Shown in pieces: positions 32,870 through 44,150 of a DNA stretch of 64,000 nt. Location of the stretch: assembly GCF_023065955.2 (NCBI RefSeq), contig NW_026623019.1:18976350-19040349 (forward strand), given 5' to 3'. The stretch is from Ursus arctos (lineage: Eukaryota > Chordata > Mammalia > Carnivora > Ursidae). The translations under genes were made by a program, and so were the position numbers. The notes under the pieces were generated by a model, which was not told the DNA's origin, did no database searches, and was given only the letters and a program-made list of their open reading frames with translations. Each line of letters begins with the position of its first letter. Position 1 is the first letter of the stretch.

Positions 32870-34377
32870 TATTTCTTATAGATGTGTTATATGGTGTAGA
32901 CTTGTCTCTGTCTTTCTTCTTTCACTCAATCTTTTATCTGTGGGATTTATCCACCACATTGTTGCAGGTGGCTGTGAGTCATTCATTCTCATTGCTCTAT
33001 GGTATTCCATTGTACTGGTATATCAGCGTTTATTCATCCATTCATTTTTAATGGACATTTGGATTTTTTCCCAGTTTGAGGCTGTTATGGACATTCTCAT
33101 ATGTGTTTGGGTGCACACGTGTCATGTTTTTGTTGGGTATATAACTAGGAGGGAAATTATTGGGTTACACGATAAGCACATTTTTGATTTTTAGAAGGTA
33201 TTGCCCTACAATTTCTCCAAGTGTGTGAGAGTTCCCGTGACTCTACACACGAAAGACACTTGATATATTTTGGAGTGTTTTTGGTTTGGGTTTACCTTAG
33301 TCATCCTTGCAAATGTGTAGTGTTACCTCAGTATGGCTCTCTTTGCAATTCCCAAATACCTAACAATGTTGAACATCTTTTCATATGTTCGTTGATCATG
33401 TAGAGATCCTTTCTGATAAAATGCTTCTTCAAATTATTGCCCGTTTATATTGTGTTATCTATTTTTTTCTTATTGATGTACACATTTTATATATGTAAAC
33501 ACATATATATGCATATATAAACATATGCATATGTATGATATATACACATATATAAACATATGCGTATGTATGCTATATACGCATATATAAACATATGCAT
33601 ATGTATGATATATATGCATATATAAACATATGCATATATGATATATATGCACAATGTATATGTTCAATAATAACGTTATACACACACACAAAGAGACACA
33701 GAGGCAGAAAGAGGAGGGGGAAGAGTTCTTTTTTGGAAATACATTAACAGCAATTATCTTTGCACACCCCCTCCCTAGTCTTTTCACTGTCTGTATGATG
33801 TCATTTAGTGAATTAAGATTCGGAGTTGTAATGCAGTCCAATTAATCAATCTTTCCTTTTATGGCTAATATTCTTTGCATTCTATTTAAGAAAACTGCCT
33901 AACTCAAGGTATTAAAAAAAAAAACTCTTCTGTATCTTCTAAGAAACTATATGGTTTTAACTTGTTCCTTTAGTTTCTGTGATGCTTGTGGAATTGATTT
34001 TTATATATGGTGTGAGTTAAGGGTCAAGATTCATTTATTCTTTTAATAGGGATATCAAATTGATTTAGTACTGTTTTTTGAAAAAACTCTGTTCTACATT
34101 GCACTGAAGTGGCATATTCATTATAAATCCTAGTTATGTGAATTTGTGTCTGGATTCTATCCTTCCCAGTGGTTTCTTTGTCCATCTTTGTGTCAATACT
34201 ATTTTAGTTAATGTAGTCTTAGTAAATACCTATATAAGACCTCTTTCTCCTTCTTTAAAAGTATCTTTGCTAATCTTGGCCATTCGCACTTCATATAAAT
34301 TTTAGAATCAGGTTGTCAATTTCCACAAAAAGTATCTGGGATATTGAACGAACTGCAAGGAAGTCAATATGACAGAA
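32870..34377 (-). mobile_element. LINE-1 fossil (3' part), reverse orientation
   Basis: The reverse strand of an old L1 is recognisable throughout: CTATGGTATTCCATTGTACT, CATCCATTCATTTTTAATGG, TGTTGAACATCTTTTCATAT, AATGCAGTCCAATTAATCAA, TATATGGTGTGAGTTAAGGG, TTGTCCATCTTTGTGTCAAT and ATATAAATTTTAGAATCAGG. It covers distal ORF2 and following sequence. Scattered stops and indels mean no ORF survives. A 35-bp minisatellite interrupts it at about 33482-33665; L1 similarity resumes in register afterwards. It ends where the inverted repeat at 34378 begins. Confidence 0.88.
33511..33650. repeat. 35-bp AT-rich minisatellite (about 4 units)
   Basis: The segment GCATATATAAACATATGC recurs at 33511, 33546 (first base A), 33581 and 33616, an exact 35-bp period, with degenerate AT sequence on both sides (about 33482-33665). 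It lies within the L1 fossil where L1 is normally AT-rich. A 123-codon minus-strand frame of I/Y/C/H-rich residues over it is an artefact. Confidence 0.92.
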
Positions 34378-34538
34378 TTGTTCAAATGGCAGGAGGACAG
34401 CAGAGGGGACTAGGGAGAAGCCTGAGATGTGAGGCCATGGAGGTATCTAGAACCAGGACCTCACAGGCCGTGCCTCTATGGCCTCACATCTCAGGCTTCT
34501 CCCTAGTCCCCTCTGCTGTCCTCCTGCCATTTGAACAA
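34378..34538. repeat. perfect 61-bp inverted repeat (fold-back)
   Basis: Arms at 34378-34438 and 34478-34538 are exact reverse complements over 61 bp, separated by 39 nt. Allowing G-U pairs the stem would extend a further 8 pairs inward in RNA. The right arm runs on into L2-like sequence and the left arm abuts the L1 fossil, so the left arm looks like an inverted copy of the right arm's segment. A 92-codon frame crossing it has no recognised domain. Confidence 0.97.
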
Positions 34539-34790
34539 CTCCACCATACCGACTTCCTCACAGCTTCTTCAATAGGCCGGGCCTCCATTCATCTCAGAGA
34601 CTGTGACTTGCTTCTCTCCTGACAGAAACTACATTTTCTATTTAGGATTCAACTAAAATTTCCTTTCTTGGTGTGCCCCATTATATAGGGATACGGCTGG
34701 CGGTAGGTACTATGTTTTGCTCATCTTCTATCCTATCAGCTTGACCAGCACATAAGAGGTCCTCTAGAAACATTGTTTGAATGAATGAGA
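34539..34790 (+). repeat. L2 LINE 3' end
   Basis: CGACTTCCTCACAGCTTCTT, GACTTGCTTCTCTCCTGACA, TATGTTTTGCTCATCTTC, ACCAGCACATAAGAGGTCCT and GTTTGAATGAATGAGAACG match the general order of an L2 3' end. Confidence 0.6.
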
Positions 34791-34879
34791 ACGTATTTAC
34801 TACAATTCTCCTATGTCCACTGATCATCCCAGTGTAAGAACTAAGGGCCGAAAGGAAAGTGAGAAAAACAAGACTATCA

Positions 34880-35225
34880 CTAATTTACTCATCAATTTAA
34901 TCAGCAAATAATTACAGAATACTGGCTGTGGGTTAGGCACAATCCTGGACATGAAGGATACAATAGTAGGTAAGACAGGAAAACCCAAGAAGTTTATAGT
35001 CTAGGGAGGGAGAAAGGTTAATATAAAGGGGGGGGGTGGTAAGTTTTAAAATCACAAATTGGTATAAGTTCTATAAAGAAAACCAAACAAAACAAAACAG
35101 GGTACTAAGCTCCAGAGCATTGAGAGTAGGGAACGCTCACTTCAGAGAGAATGTCAGGGAAAGCTCCTCTCAGGTGGTGACAATTCAGCTAACTTCTGGA
35201 GAATAAGGAGCCAGTGTTAGAATAA
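34880..35225 (+). repeat. ancient mammalian repeat, family unassigned
   Basis: GGGTTAGGCACAATCCTGGA, GGATACAATAGTAGGTAAGA and AGTTTATAGTCTAGGGAGGG resemble the 'tgccaggcactg ... ggatacagcagtgaacaa ... cattctagtgggg' pattern of an old dispersed repeat. A G8 run lies near 35030. Confidence 0.4.
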
Positions 35226-35786
35226 GCCAGAACTGAATCAGTTCTGAATCAGGGTACTTAGCTTGATCATAATTTTATTCCGGTTTGTTTGCCTCAGGAG
35301 TTCTCAAAGGGCTGTCTGGAGACCAATAATAGGCGCCTCCCTTTCAGAGTTGCCATAAGGTCAAAACCGTAACACTAAGATCAGAACACTTAAATTATCT
35401 TGCCTCTGTCACTGTTAGTATTTCATAAGGTTACTTGGAGAGTCCCAGAATCTCCCTGACATGTGATGTCACAGTAGGCTGAATGAAGGGGCCGGCTTTT
35501 ATTAAATCAGACATTGCAGAGATTTGCAAAAAGCTGTAACGACAACAACAAAAAGCACATAACAGTGCCCCTTTCCTCGTTAAGCATTTTTACTTTAGAC
35601 AATATTGGCATGTTGATAAAAATATGTGTTATTTATGTTAACCTGTGATGGGTTTATTGCTGCTTTGCGATCACTTAGGAAGTGCTTTTAAAACTTGCAG
35701 GTTTTAATTTCTAATATTGATAGCTAAAACCCACATGAACAAAAGCTCGCTGAAGTTTTCAAACATTTTTGGGAGTATAAAGGGGG
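35226..35786. other. no gene seen
   Basis: Single-copy-looking DNA before the L1 3' end. A short segment near 35295-35330 hints at a MER-type element but is too diverged to call. Confidence 0.35.
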
Positions 35787-36417
35787 TGTGGAGGTCCCTT
35801 AAAAAGTTAAAAATTGAGCTACCCTGTGATCCAGCAATTGCACTACTGGGTATTTACCCCAAAGATACACACGTAGTGAAGAGAAGGGCCATATGCACCC
35901 CAATGTTCATAGCAGCATTGTCCACAATAGCTAAATCATGGAAGGAACCGAGATGCCCTTCAACAGATGACTAGATTAAGAAGATGTGGTCCATATATAC
36001 AATGGAATATTACTCAGCTATCAAAAAGAACAATTTCTCAACATTTGCTGCAACATGGACGGGACTGGAGGAGATAATGCTAAGCGAAATAAGTCAAGCA
36101 GAGAAGGACAATTATCATATGGTTTCACTCATTTATGGAACATAAGAAGTAGGAAGATCGGTAGGAGAAGAAAGGGAAGAAGAAAGGGGGGGGTAAACAG
36201 AAGAGGGAATGAACCATGAGAGACTGTGGACTCTGGGAAACAAACTGGGGGCTTCAGAGGGGAGGGGGGTGGGGGAATGGGATAGGCTGGTGATGGGTAT
36301 TAAGGAGGGCACGTATTGCATGGTGCACTGGGTGTTGTACTCAAGTAATGAATCATGGAACTTTACATCAAAAACTAGGGATGTACTGTATGGTGACTAA
36401 CATAATATAATAAAAAA
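35787..36417 (+). mobile_element. carnivore LINE-1, 5'-truncated 3' end
   Basis: Contains the last part of L1 ORF2 and the 3' UTR. A frame continuing through 35974 encodes recognisable ORF2p C-terminal sequence (ELPCDPAIALLGIYPKD; KEPRCPSTDD) but meets a stop in a GATGACTAG context, and the following ORF2 sequence is in another frame, so it is a pseudogene. The 3' UTR (AACCATGAGAGACTGTGGAC; TTCAGAGGGGAGGGGGGTGG; TGTATGGTGACTAACATAAT) ends in AATAAAAAAA. It matches the L1 type I associate with bears. Possible short duplication of AAAGGGGG flanks it. Confidence 0.95.
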
Positions 36418-36521
36418 AGGGGGGGTCCTGAGACCAGAATGTTTGGAACCACTGGTTTAGCTGGTAGGATTAATATCAGTAAAAGAAATATGATTCATAG
36501 ACGAAATGAAAATACCCAAGA

Positions 36522-36523
<2 letters not shown>

Positions 36524-36568
<45 letters not shown>
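36524..36568 (+). repeat. (TA)n microsatellite
   Basis: About 22 uninterrupted TA units; prone to cruciform formation and length change. Confidence 0.95.
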
Positions 36569-36571
<3 letters not shown>

Positions 36572-37287
36572 GGTCCTGCTAACCTTCAGCTTTGGACACA
36601 AAATGATAGCATCTGCCTAGAAACAGAAGCATTCAAACATCTCCAGTGTTCCTAAAAGCCCAGTGGTTAGCAGGTTATGGGAAAACATTGAGTGCATATG
36701 AGCAGGGTTCCATGATGAGGAGGGTTCTCACTCAATTATTTGGCGCGTCATAACGCCAGCCTGAGCATTTTCTATTTAATTGGGAAATTTTGTAGTCTCT
36801 TGTTTATAGCACAAGGAATAGGACACCAGGCATCCTTAAGTGAAATAAAAATAGAACCAACTCCTCATTTGAAACTTCTAGAATCTTTTCCTTGAAATGT
36901 GGCCGCCAGGTCTCTCTCACCCAGTTAACTGGACCAGGACTGCTTAGCCACTGTCCAGGATGATCAAGGCTGACTCCATGAAATACTCAATCACTCTGTG
37001 TCTCCACCTGCTGCCTGGGCACCGTGGCACAGTATCTCCATTGTATTTCAGTCTGATTTTCAATTTCATTGGAAAGGGAAAAGTAATGAAACTGCCGACC
37101 ATAAGAGATCAGTTATGGAGGAAATATTTCTTCATGAGAAAATGAAAAAAGCAAACAAACAACACCCCCCCAAAACCAACTTCAGTCTTCTGTCATTACT
37201 AAGAAAAATGATTTCTCTTTTTAAAAGTCTGATGTACTTTACACTGTATCTGAAACTAAATTAGAAGTCAACAAAAGAAACATCCCA
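36569..37287. other. no gene seen
   Basis: Single-copy-looking DNA. The 61- and 88-codon frames at 36960-37264 carry no recognised domain. Confidence 0.4.
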
Positions 37288-37389
37288 CTGAGAGGAGGGA
37301 AGTAAGGGAAAGCAGGAAGGGAGAGAAAGAAAAAAGGAAGAGAAAGAAGGAAGGGAGAGAAAGAAAGAAGGAAAGAAAGAAAGAAAAGA
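37288..37389 (+). repeat. purine-rich (GAAA/GGAA)n tract
   Basis: About 100 bp almost entirely A and G, with GAAAGAAAGAAGG-type units. A T/G-rich tract (about 37417-37462) follows shortly after. Confidence 0.92.
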
Positions 37390-37462
37390 GTAGAATATAT
37401 TAAATCAGTAGGGTTTGTTTGGGTGGTTTTTTTTGTTTTTCGGGTTTTGGGTTTTTTTTTCT

Positions 37463-39989
37463 TTTTGGCTATTCTTACAGGCTTGTTTAATGTACTGTAC
37501 CCCAGGAAACATTTATATTTGCACCAGATTTGCAAGCAGAAATGATCATATTACTCTGAGAATCCCTGTGTTTGCATTTAACCTAAGGTTCTGACTTTTC
37601 CTGTTATAAATATGCCCTTGCAGACTTATGCGAGGTAATGTATGTGAAAAGTACCGTACACTACAAAGTTATGTATACTCATGTATTGTATTATTATTGC
37701 AAGTAAAGAAACCGAAATAAAAGTTATTGACACTATTTCTATATAATCTCTTCCACTGATTCCTAAGAGTGTCTTTGTGAATCCGAAATGTCTTGTTTCT
37801 TGACTAATGGAACATTTCTATACTGACCCTTTCAAGTATATATGCCATCAAGTAATCAATCTGTAATCTGGAGCCCTCTCTGTTTTAAGATCTCCAAGTC
37901 TTTCTTGAATACTAATTAATCTATTCTGGAGAGATTATTAGCAAAGTTCAATATGTATTCCCCTAGGTACCTGAATACTGAAACAAAATAATGATTTGTA
38001 GATGTTGTAATAGACAATGACCAAACTATACCATTATCTTTACAGTTACTTACACAAATTTCTTTGAGCAGATTGATACCTTCTTAGAGCTCGATTTTCC
38101 AATTCAGAGAACCAAGAGGTTCTCAGAATATTAGGGGAAAATATAACATGAAAAGTCAAACATTTAGAATAACAAACTCATAATAACTGTCATTCCTGTT
38201 GTGAGGACTCAATTTATTTGAACAGAGTTGACTAGAAAAATAATATTCAATGAATGTGAGGATGTGGGATCATTGTTGTATTTCCTTGAAATCGTTAATA
38301 ATAGTTAAAAAGACATCATGACACTGTAAGATGAAACTACTTCCATGTAATTATTCTGCTGTTAAGGACTACGAACACATGAATACAAATTTTGTCAACA
38401 GAATTTTATAAAATCTTCCATAAAGTGATCATTTACTTAGAGGCCCTCAGTTATCCTATCGCTTTAATATTCTTTAGCTTTTTGGCTTACGAGGACTACA
38501 ATTTGGAAGAGGTGGGTCTCCTGAAAATATCTACTTCACAGATTTGCTTGTGTGTGATATAATCCTTTATTCACTGAAGTCTCTATATCCCACCTTTGTT
38601 TCCCTGTTAGTGTCACTCTAAAATGAAAAAAGGGGGAGGGAAAGATGTGAAAATGCTTTTTCTTCTTAAATCTTCTACCATCCTCAGCAATAATAACTTA
38701 ATAAGTGAGAACCTCAATGCCAGTTACAAGAGAGATGCATGGAAGGTATTTTGGAATGGCCTAAGGAGATGCTTCCCATTCTGAAGTGCGTCGCACACTT
38801 AGAAAGAAAAACACCTTTATAAGGGGGGGGGGGAGACACAAGAATAGAATTTTCAGTGTCAGCTTTACGGTGTAAGTACGTTTGCTTCAGAGAAGGAGGA
38901 AGCAGGCAACTTTGACAGTCCTTCCATATTTCTGGAAGGCAGTGAGATGCTCTGCTTTACCCAGCATTACCACACTGAAATCATAGATTTTGCCCCAAGT
39001 AAGTCCATCTGTCAGTCATACATGACTGATATAATATTGGATTATAAAATTATTAGAATGAATTTAAATGTGTTTAAATTACCATTTATATGCTGGTGGA
39101 GATTATATAAGTGTGAACTAGCACCAAACCCTGTGTAACAAGGAAAATATCATGCTTAGCATAAATGAGGCAAAATATTTGGTTTAATATCTGATGCATC
39201 TGAACATTTTTTATTGGCATTTCAAGCTTTTCTTCCTCCATCTTCTTTCTAGGTAATGTTGTTAATGAATAATACAGATAGTATAAAGTATCCAACCCCC
39301 CCCCCCCAATTCCCTTTGGTTGGGGCTGAGCAATCAGTTGGTGCATTCAGTGGGACAGAGTTGGTTATCAGGGTGAGGGCCGAGGAAGAGCCTATGAGAT
39401 CAGAATATTGGCTATTTAGGGGTACTGAACAAATATATAAAATAAATGAACTGAAGATAATGAGAAGCAGATTTCTCACTGTTGAAGATGGGAGTTACAA
39501 ATACAGAAAGGGAGAGTGCCAGAAGTTACACTGTAGTACGAAGCTGGAATTGGAAATGTTGGTGTGGAATCATGGTTTTTCAATATACGTAAATAGAAAC
39601 AGGTATTGCTGCATGTGGACATGTGTGGGTGTGTGTATATAGGCACACATTCCTTAGTCCTGTCTGCACAAAGAGCAGCGACACACTGGTAACAGCATCC
39701 AAGGTACTCAGATCTTGACTCCCAAGTAGCTTCTGTTGATTTCAAAGAAACCAAGGTTGTGCAGAAATGGCTGGGTGGAGGGCGGGGACAGGGAAACAAC
39801 AAGCTGAACCTGGACTACCTTGTGCCAGAAATTAAAGATTGTCCAAAAAAATTATGTCAAAAGGACATGGGAGCCAGTTTGAAGGGGCTTTCATTGGCTA
39901 AGCCTGGGAAAATTTGATCATCAAGACATATAATAATAATAATGGGTTGTAAGACATTGAGTGAAACGGGAATCTGAGTCGAACCTGGT
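37463..39989. other. AT-rich single-copy DNA, no gene seen
   Basis: About 2.5 kb without a firmly recognised transposon. A weak reverse MIR 3' end may lie at about 37590-37690 (GGTAATGTATGTGAAAAGTA). Homopolymers: G run at about 38824-38833 and C run at about 39296-39307. A 128-codon frame (39256-39642) crosses the C run and has no recognised domain. Confidence 0.4.
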
Positions 39990-40039
39990 ATAGATGGTAG
40001 GTAGATAGATGGTAGATAGATAGATGATAGATGATAGAT

Positions 40040-40078
<39 letters not shown>

Positions 40079-40256
40079 GATAGATGATAGATAGATAGAT
40101 GATAGATAGATAGATAGATGATAGATAGATAGATGATAGATGATAGATGATAGATAGATAGATAGATAGATGATAGATGATAGATAGATAGATGATAGAT
40201 AGATAGATGATAGATGATAGATAGATGATAGATAGATGATAGATAGATAGATAGAT

Positions 40257-40295
<39 letters not shown>

Positions 40296-40509
40296 GATAG
40301 ATAGATAGATGATAGATAGATAGATAGATGATAGATAGATGATAGATAGATAGATGATAGATGATAGATAGATGATAGATAGATAGATGATAGATAGATG
40401 ATAGATAGATAGATGATAGATAGATAGATAGATAGATGATAGATAGATAGATAGATAGATAGATGATAGATAGATGATAGATAGATAGATGATAGATAGA
40501 TAGATAGAT

Positions 40510-40548
<39 letters not shown>

Positions 40549-40597
40549 GATAGATAGATGATAGATAGATAGATGGTAGATAGATAGATAGATAGAT

Positions 40598-40636
<39 letters not shown>

Positions 40637-40662
40637 GATAGATAGATGATAGATAGATAGAT

Positions 40663-40701
<39 letters not shown>

Positions 40702-40723
40702 GATAGATAGATAGATGATAGAT

Positions 40724-40754
<31 letters not shown>

Positions 40755-40825
40755 GATAGATAGATGATAGATAGATAGATGATAGATGATAGATAGATAG
40801 ATGATAGATAGATAGATAGATAGAT

Positions 40826-40856
<31 letters not shown>

Positions 40857-40916
40857 GATAGATAGATAGATAGATAGATAGATGATAGATGATAGATAGA
40901 TGATAGATAGATAGAT

Positions 40917-40960
<44 letters not shown>

Positions 40961-40961
40961 T
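39990..40961 (+). repeat. large complex GATA-type microsatellite (~970 bp)
   Basis: Almost pure (GATA)n interrupted by frequent 3-base insertions giving GATGATA, so runs of GATA alternate with GATGATAGAT blocks. GGTAGGTAGATA-type variants occur at the left edge and one GATGGTAGATA near 40572. On the reverse strand the sequence lacks stop codons, producing two overlapping frames of about 370 codons made of S, I, Y, L and H; these are not genes. Large GATA tracts belong to the Bkm-type repeat class known from vertebrates. Confidence 0.98.
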
Positions 40962-41204
40962 AAGTTGGTTGATCTCACTTTTATGGTGAAAGGAAAAATA
41001 TTGTACAGAATGATATGTATGTAAAAAATATATCAAATTTGTAAGATCACCATTTGCCAGCCATTACAGAAAGAATTGATTCAGCTAGATTTGTCAAAGG
41101 ATGCTAAAACTGGTGGGTAAATGTTTGATATTTACATAGTCTCAAAATTGTCTCCACAAATTACTTAATTACATATCATTTAATAGGTACAAAACACATA
41201 GAAA
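40962..41204. other. no gene seen
   Basis: Short AT-rich stretch between the GATA array and an old LINE-like element; nothing recognised. Confidence 0.35.
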
Positions 41205-41938
41205 GTGATCTACAATGGAGAAACCTGGAGAATACTATCTAAAGCAAATTGTAAGAGTTAATAGCACCAAGAATGGGACGTATGGAAATCATGTGCCTCC
41301 GGAAATGACGCACTGAGAGCACACTTCCCTCCTACGATGCTTCTGCCCCCAAAATGTGTAAATCACAAGAAAACATCAGATAAATCATGATTGTGGGACA
41401 TTCTACAAAAATTGGCTGGTACTCTTCAAACTTTTCAAGGTCATGAAAGATAAGGAAAGACAGAGGAACTGTTCCAGATTAAAGAAGACGGAAGAAATAT
41501 GACTAAATACAACATGTGATCTTAGATTAGGTCTTGTACTTTATAAAGAAAGCTGTTAGGAGAATTGGCAAAATTTGAATGGGTCTGTGGATTAGATGGT
41601 AATATTTTATCAGTGTCAGTTCCCTGATTTTAAAAGTTTGCACTGATGTAGGAGAATGTCCTCATTTTTAGGAAATATACATCGAAGTATTAAAGTAATG
41701 GGGTAACATGTCTGAAACTTCATCTCAAATGCTTCAGAAAAATATGTTGTAATGTGCGCATATATGTATAGTGTGTATGTGTGTGTACGTGTGTGTGTGT
41801 CAGAAAGAGTGATAAAATAAATGTACTAAAATGTCAATAGCTGGGAACCTGATTGAAGGATATACCAGAGATCTTTGTACTATGATGTTCCTTTTCTGTA
41901 ATTTTAAAATCACTTCAAAATGAAAGTTAAGAAAACAA
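41205..41938 (+). repeat. old LINE-1-like 3' end (type with GAGGAACTGTTCCAG)
   Basis: ACAATGGAGAAACCTGGAGA, TTGTGGGACATTCTACAAAA, GAGGAACTGTTCCAGATTAA, AATTGGCAAAATTTGAATGG, GAGAATGTCCTCATTTTTAG and AAAATCACTTCAAAATGAAA follow a well-known ancient mammalian L1 3' end. A TG-rich stretch (about 41766-41800) has expanded inside. A second, more diverged copy is at 46990-47560. Confidence 0.65.
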
Positions 41939-42036
41939 CTTAATTCTCCTCACTTCCCAATAAAAGGGCACAAAACAATGATTTTAAAAAGCAAAGCAAA
42001 ACACCCACACACATAAATACAAGCGGCGATGGTCCA

Positions 42037-42162
42037 GGGACACCTGGGTGGCTAAGCATCCAACTCTGGATCTCAGCTCAGGTTTTGATCTCAGGATGGT
42101 GAGTTCAAGTTCTGGGTTAGGCTTGATGTCCTGGGCATGGAGCCTACTTAAAAAAAAAAAAA
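42037..42162 (+). mobile_element. old Can-SINE, shortened
   Basis: GGGACACCTGGGTGGCTAAG, ATCCAACTCTGGATCTCAGC, TCAGGTTTTGATCTCAGGAT, GGGCATGGAGCCTACTT and poly-A. The TC-rich region is missing and the body is shorter than other copies. Possible duplications GATGGTCCA / AAGTGGTCC. Confidence 0.88.
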
Positions 42163-42942
42163 GTGGTCCGGATTATCTACAAAAAATAATTCAGGGTTGT
42201 ATTAAACTATTAAAATTTAACAAGGAAAAATAGTTATGTATTTTATCCAGTTCCATCTAAATTTGGGTTCCAAATTTATGTCCATTTTTCTCTATTTCAA
42301 TTTATTGATTTCTATTTTCTCAGAGAATCATTTTGGCAGACTGCATCCCTTTCCAGTATTTCTCAGTGAGGCTATTTTCCAAATATCCATCTAAAGTTTT
42401 ATAAATGTTCTCAATATGACCGCGTATCTTATCTCTCCCCTCTAGGAAAACAGATTTTTTAATTCCTAGATAATACCTACTATCTTAATTTGAGGCATTG
42501 CACCGAAAAATTATCTTTTCTCCCCCAGAGTTTGGACTTAAAGAAGGAGACTTTAGATGGTAGGCAGAAGAGAGGGATATTATCAGAGTTGTTTCTTTTC
42601 AGCTTTGGGGTTTTGTAATACAGCCAGTTTCATGTTTTTTTCTATGATTTTCTTTAATTCTAAAAATTGAGTTTTATAACTAAAGTTTAGACTATCTTTT
42701 AGGTATGATTTTTTTAAGAGGAAATCATGGTAAGTCTCAACATTTATTTGAGTTATAAACTACCATAAATAATACTTTTTCAGTGTCACAGTCTTCTAAG
42801 TTTTCAAGTTCTTGATCAGTTAGTAATTGTGTTTAAAGTTAAAAACTTCTCCCCCAAAAGACAATAATGTGCTTGCTGTGTTGGGAAGATAAAGTAATTG
42901 AGTTTGGGTAGAAATCTAGGGTTACAGAGGTCCACCTAGATC
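42163..42942. other. AT-rich DNA, no gene seen
   Basis: No transposon firmly recognised; no open frame of note. Confidence 0.35.
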
Positions 42943-43495
42943 CAAAATGGTGACAATGATGATGATGGTGGTAGTGGTAGGGGTGATGATAATGATGGTG
43001 ATAATGGTTGTGATGATGATGGTGGTAGTGGTAGTGATGATGATGGTGATGATGATGATGCAGGTGATAGTGGTGGTCATGATGATGGTGATGATGATGG
43101 TGCTGGTGATGCTGATGGTGGTAATGGGGGTGATAATGAGATGATGATGATGATGGTGGTGGTGGTGCTAATGATGATGGTGATGATGATGGTGGTAGTG
43201 GTAGTGGTCATGATGATGATGGTGATAATGGTGGTGATGAAGGTGGTGATGATGATGGTGTAGTGGTGGTGATGATGATGATGATGATGGTGTAGTGGTG
43301 GTGATGATGATGATGATGGTGATGATGGTGGTGCTGGTGATGCTAATGATGATGGTGATGATGGTGGTGCTGGTGATGCTGATGGTGGTAATGGGGGTGA
43401 TGATGAGATGATGATGATGGTGGTGGTGGTGCTAATGATGATGGTGATGATGATGGTAGTAATGGTGGTGATGGCATTGATGATGGTGAAGAAGA
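42943..43495 (+). repeat. complex (GATGGT/GATGAT)n array with internal duplication
   Basis: Trinucleotide-based purine/T array of GATGAT, GGTGGT, GGTAGT and GCTGAT units. A characteristic block (GGTGCTGGTGATGCTGATGG, then GTAATGGGGG, then GAGATGATGATGATGG) occurs near 43100-43190 and again near 43367-43455, an offset of 267 bp, so part of the array was duplicated as a long unit. Frames of 61-165 codons here (poly M/V on plus; S/P/T/I on minus) are artefacts. Confidence 0.95.
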
Positions 43496-43511
43496 AAGAG
43501 GGAGGTAAAAT

Positions 43512-43715
43512 GATAATGATGATTATAAGTGCTAACATTGAGAACTTATTTAGACCCTCCTTTAAGGGTCTCACATGCCCTAGACATATTTAATCTTTAA
43601 AATAATCCTATAAAAAATATACCCATTTACAAATGCAGAAGCTGAATTCCAGAAAGACAGATAAGTTGTCAGAAGTCACAGAATCAATAAAATGTGGATC
43701 CGTGCCCCAAACCTA
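43512..43715 (+). repeat. MIR SINE, forward, diverged
   Basis: GATAATGATGATTATAAGTG at the start, AATCTTTAAAATAATCCTAT, CCATTTACAAATGCAGAAGC, GATAAGTTGTCAGAAGTCAC and GTGCCCCAAACCTAGGTC are MIR-like in order. The GATGATTATAAG start of this MIR may have seeded the neighbouring GATGGT array. Confidence 0.7.
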
Positions 43716-43984
43716 GGTCAGTACATCTCTTTCACCCTCACATGTTGAATTAAGAGTTGCCCTCCCCTTCCTGCCCTCCTCTACCAGCACATACTTCTTA
43801 TATTCTCTACATTTCTTAGAACCCAGAAGTTGAGCAGGAAAGGATTTTACTTCCGTCCACTGGTGTAGTTCAGATATATGCAGACACATCTGACCCACTT
43901 ACGGGGCAGGAGGACTGTGGTAGCCAGACTGTAGATACCACCAAGAAGCCTCACACGCACGCAGAAATCACTGCAGTAGCCATC

Positions 43985-44150
43985 GCGGTCTGAATGATCT
44001 GACTTACTGTCACCTTTCTGACACCATTTCCTGACACCTTGTTCATTGCTTTCTCCACTCCTACCACACTGGCCTCCTTGATGTTCCATGGACCCTTAAG
44101 CATATACTAACCTCAAGGTTTTTGCATTTGCTAATCCCTTTGTTTACACA
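43985..44150 (+). repeat. L2 LINE fragment
   Basis: TCACCTTTCTGACACCATTT, CTCCTACCACACTGGCCTCC, TTGATGTTCCATGGACCC and CAAGGTTTTTGCATTTGC match an internal part of the L2 3' region. Confidence 0.6.

Noticed and set aside
35717..36219. Possible reverse-transcriptase-related gene
   Set aside because: It is the C-terminal remnant of LINE-1 ORF2, with a stop codon and frame change; a 5'-truncated retrotransposon copy, not a gene.
39857..41036. Two overlapping ~370-codon minus-strand open frames
   Set aside because: They lie over the GATA array; (TCTA)n and TCATCTA units contain no stop codons on that strand, so the frames are a repeat artefact of S/I/Y/L/H residues.
42947..43574. Frames encoding poly-M/V (plus) and S/P/T/I-rich (minus) proteins
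   Set aside because: Entirely produced by the GATGGT/GATGAT array.
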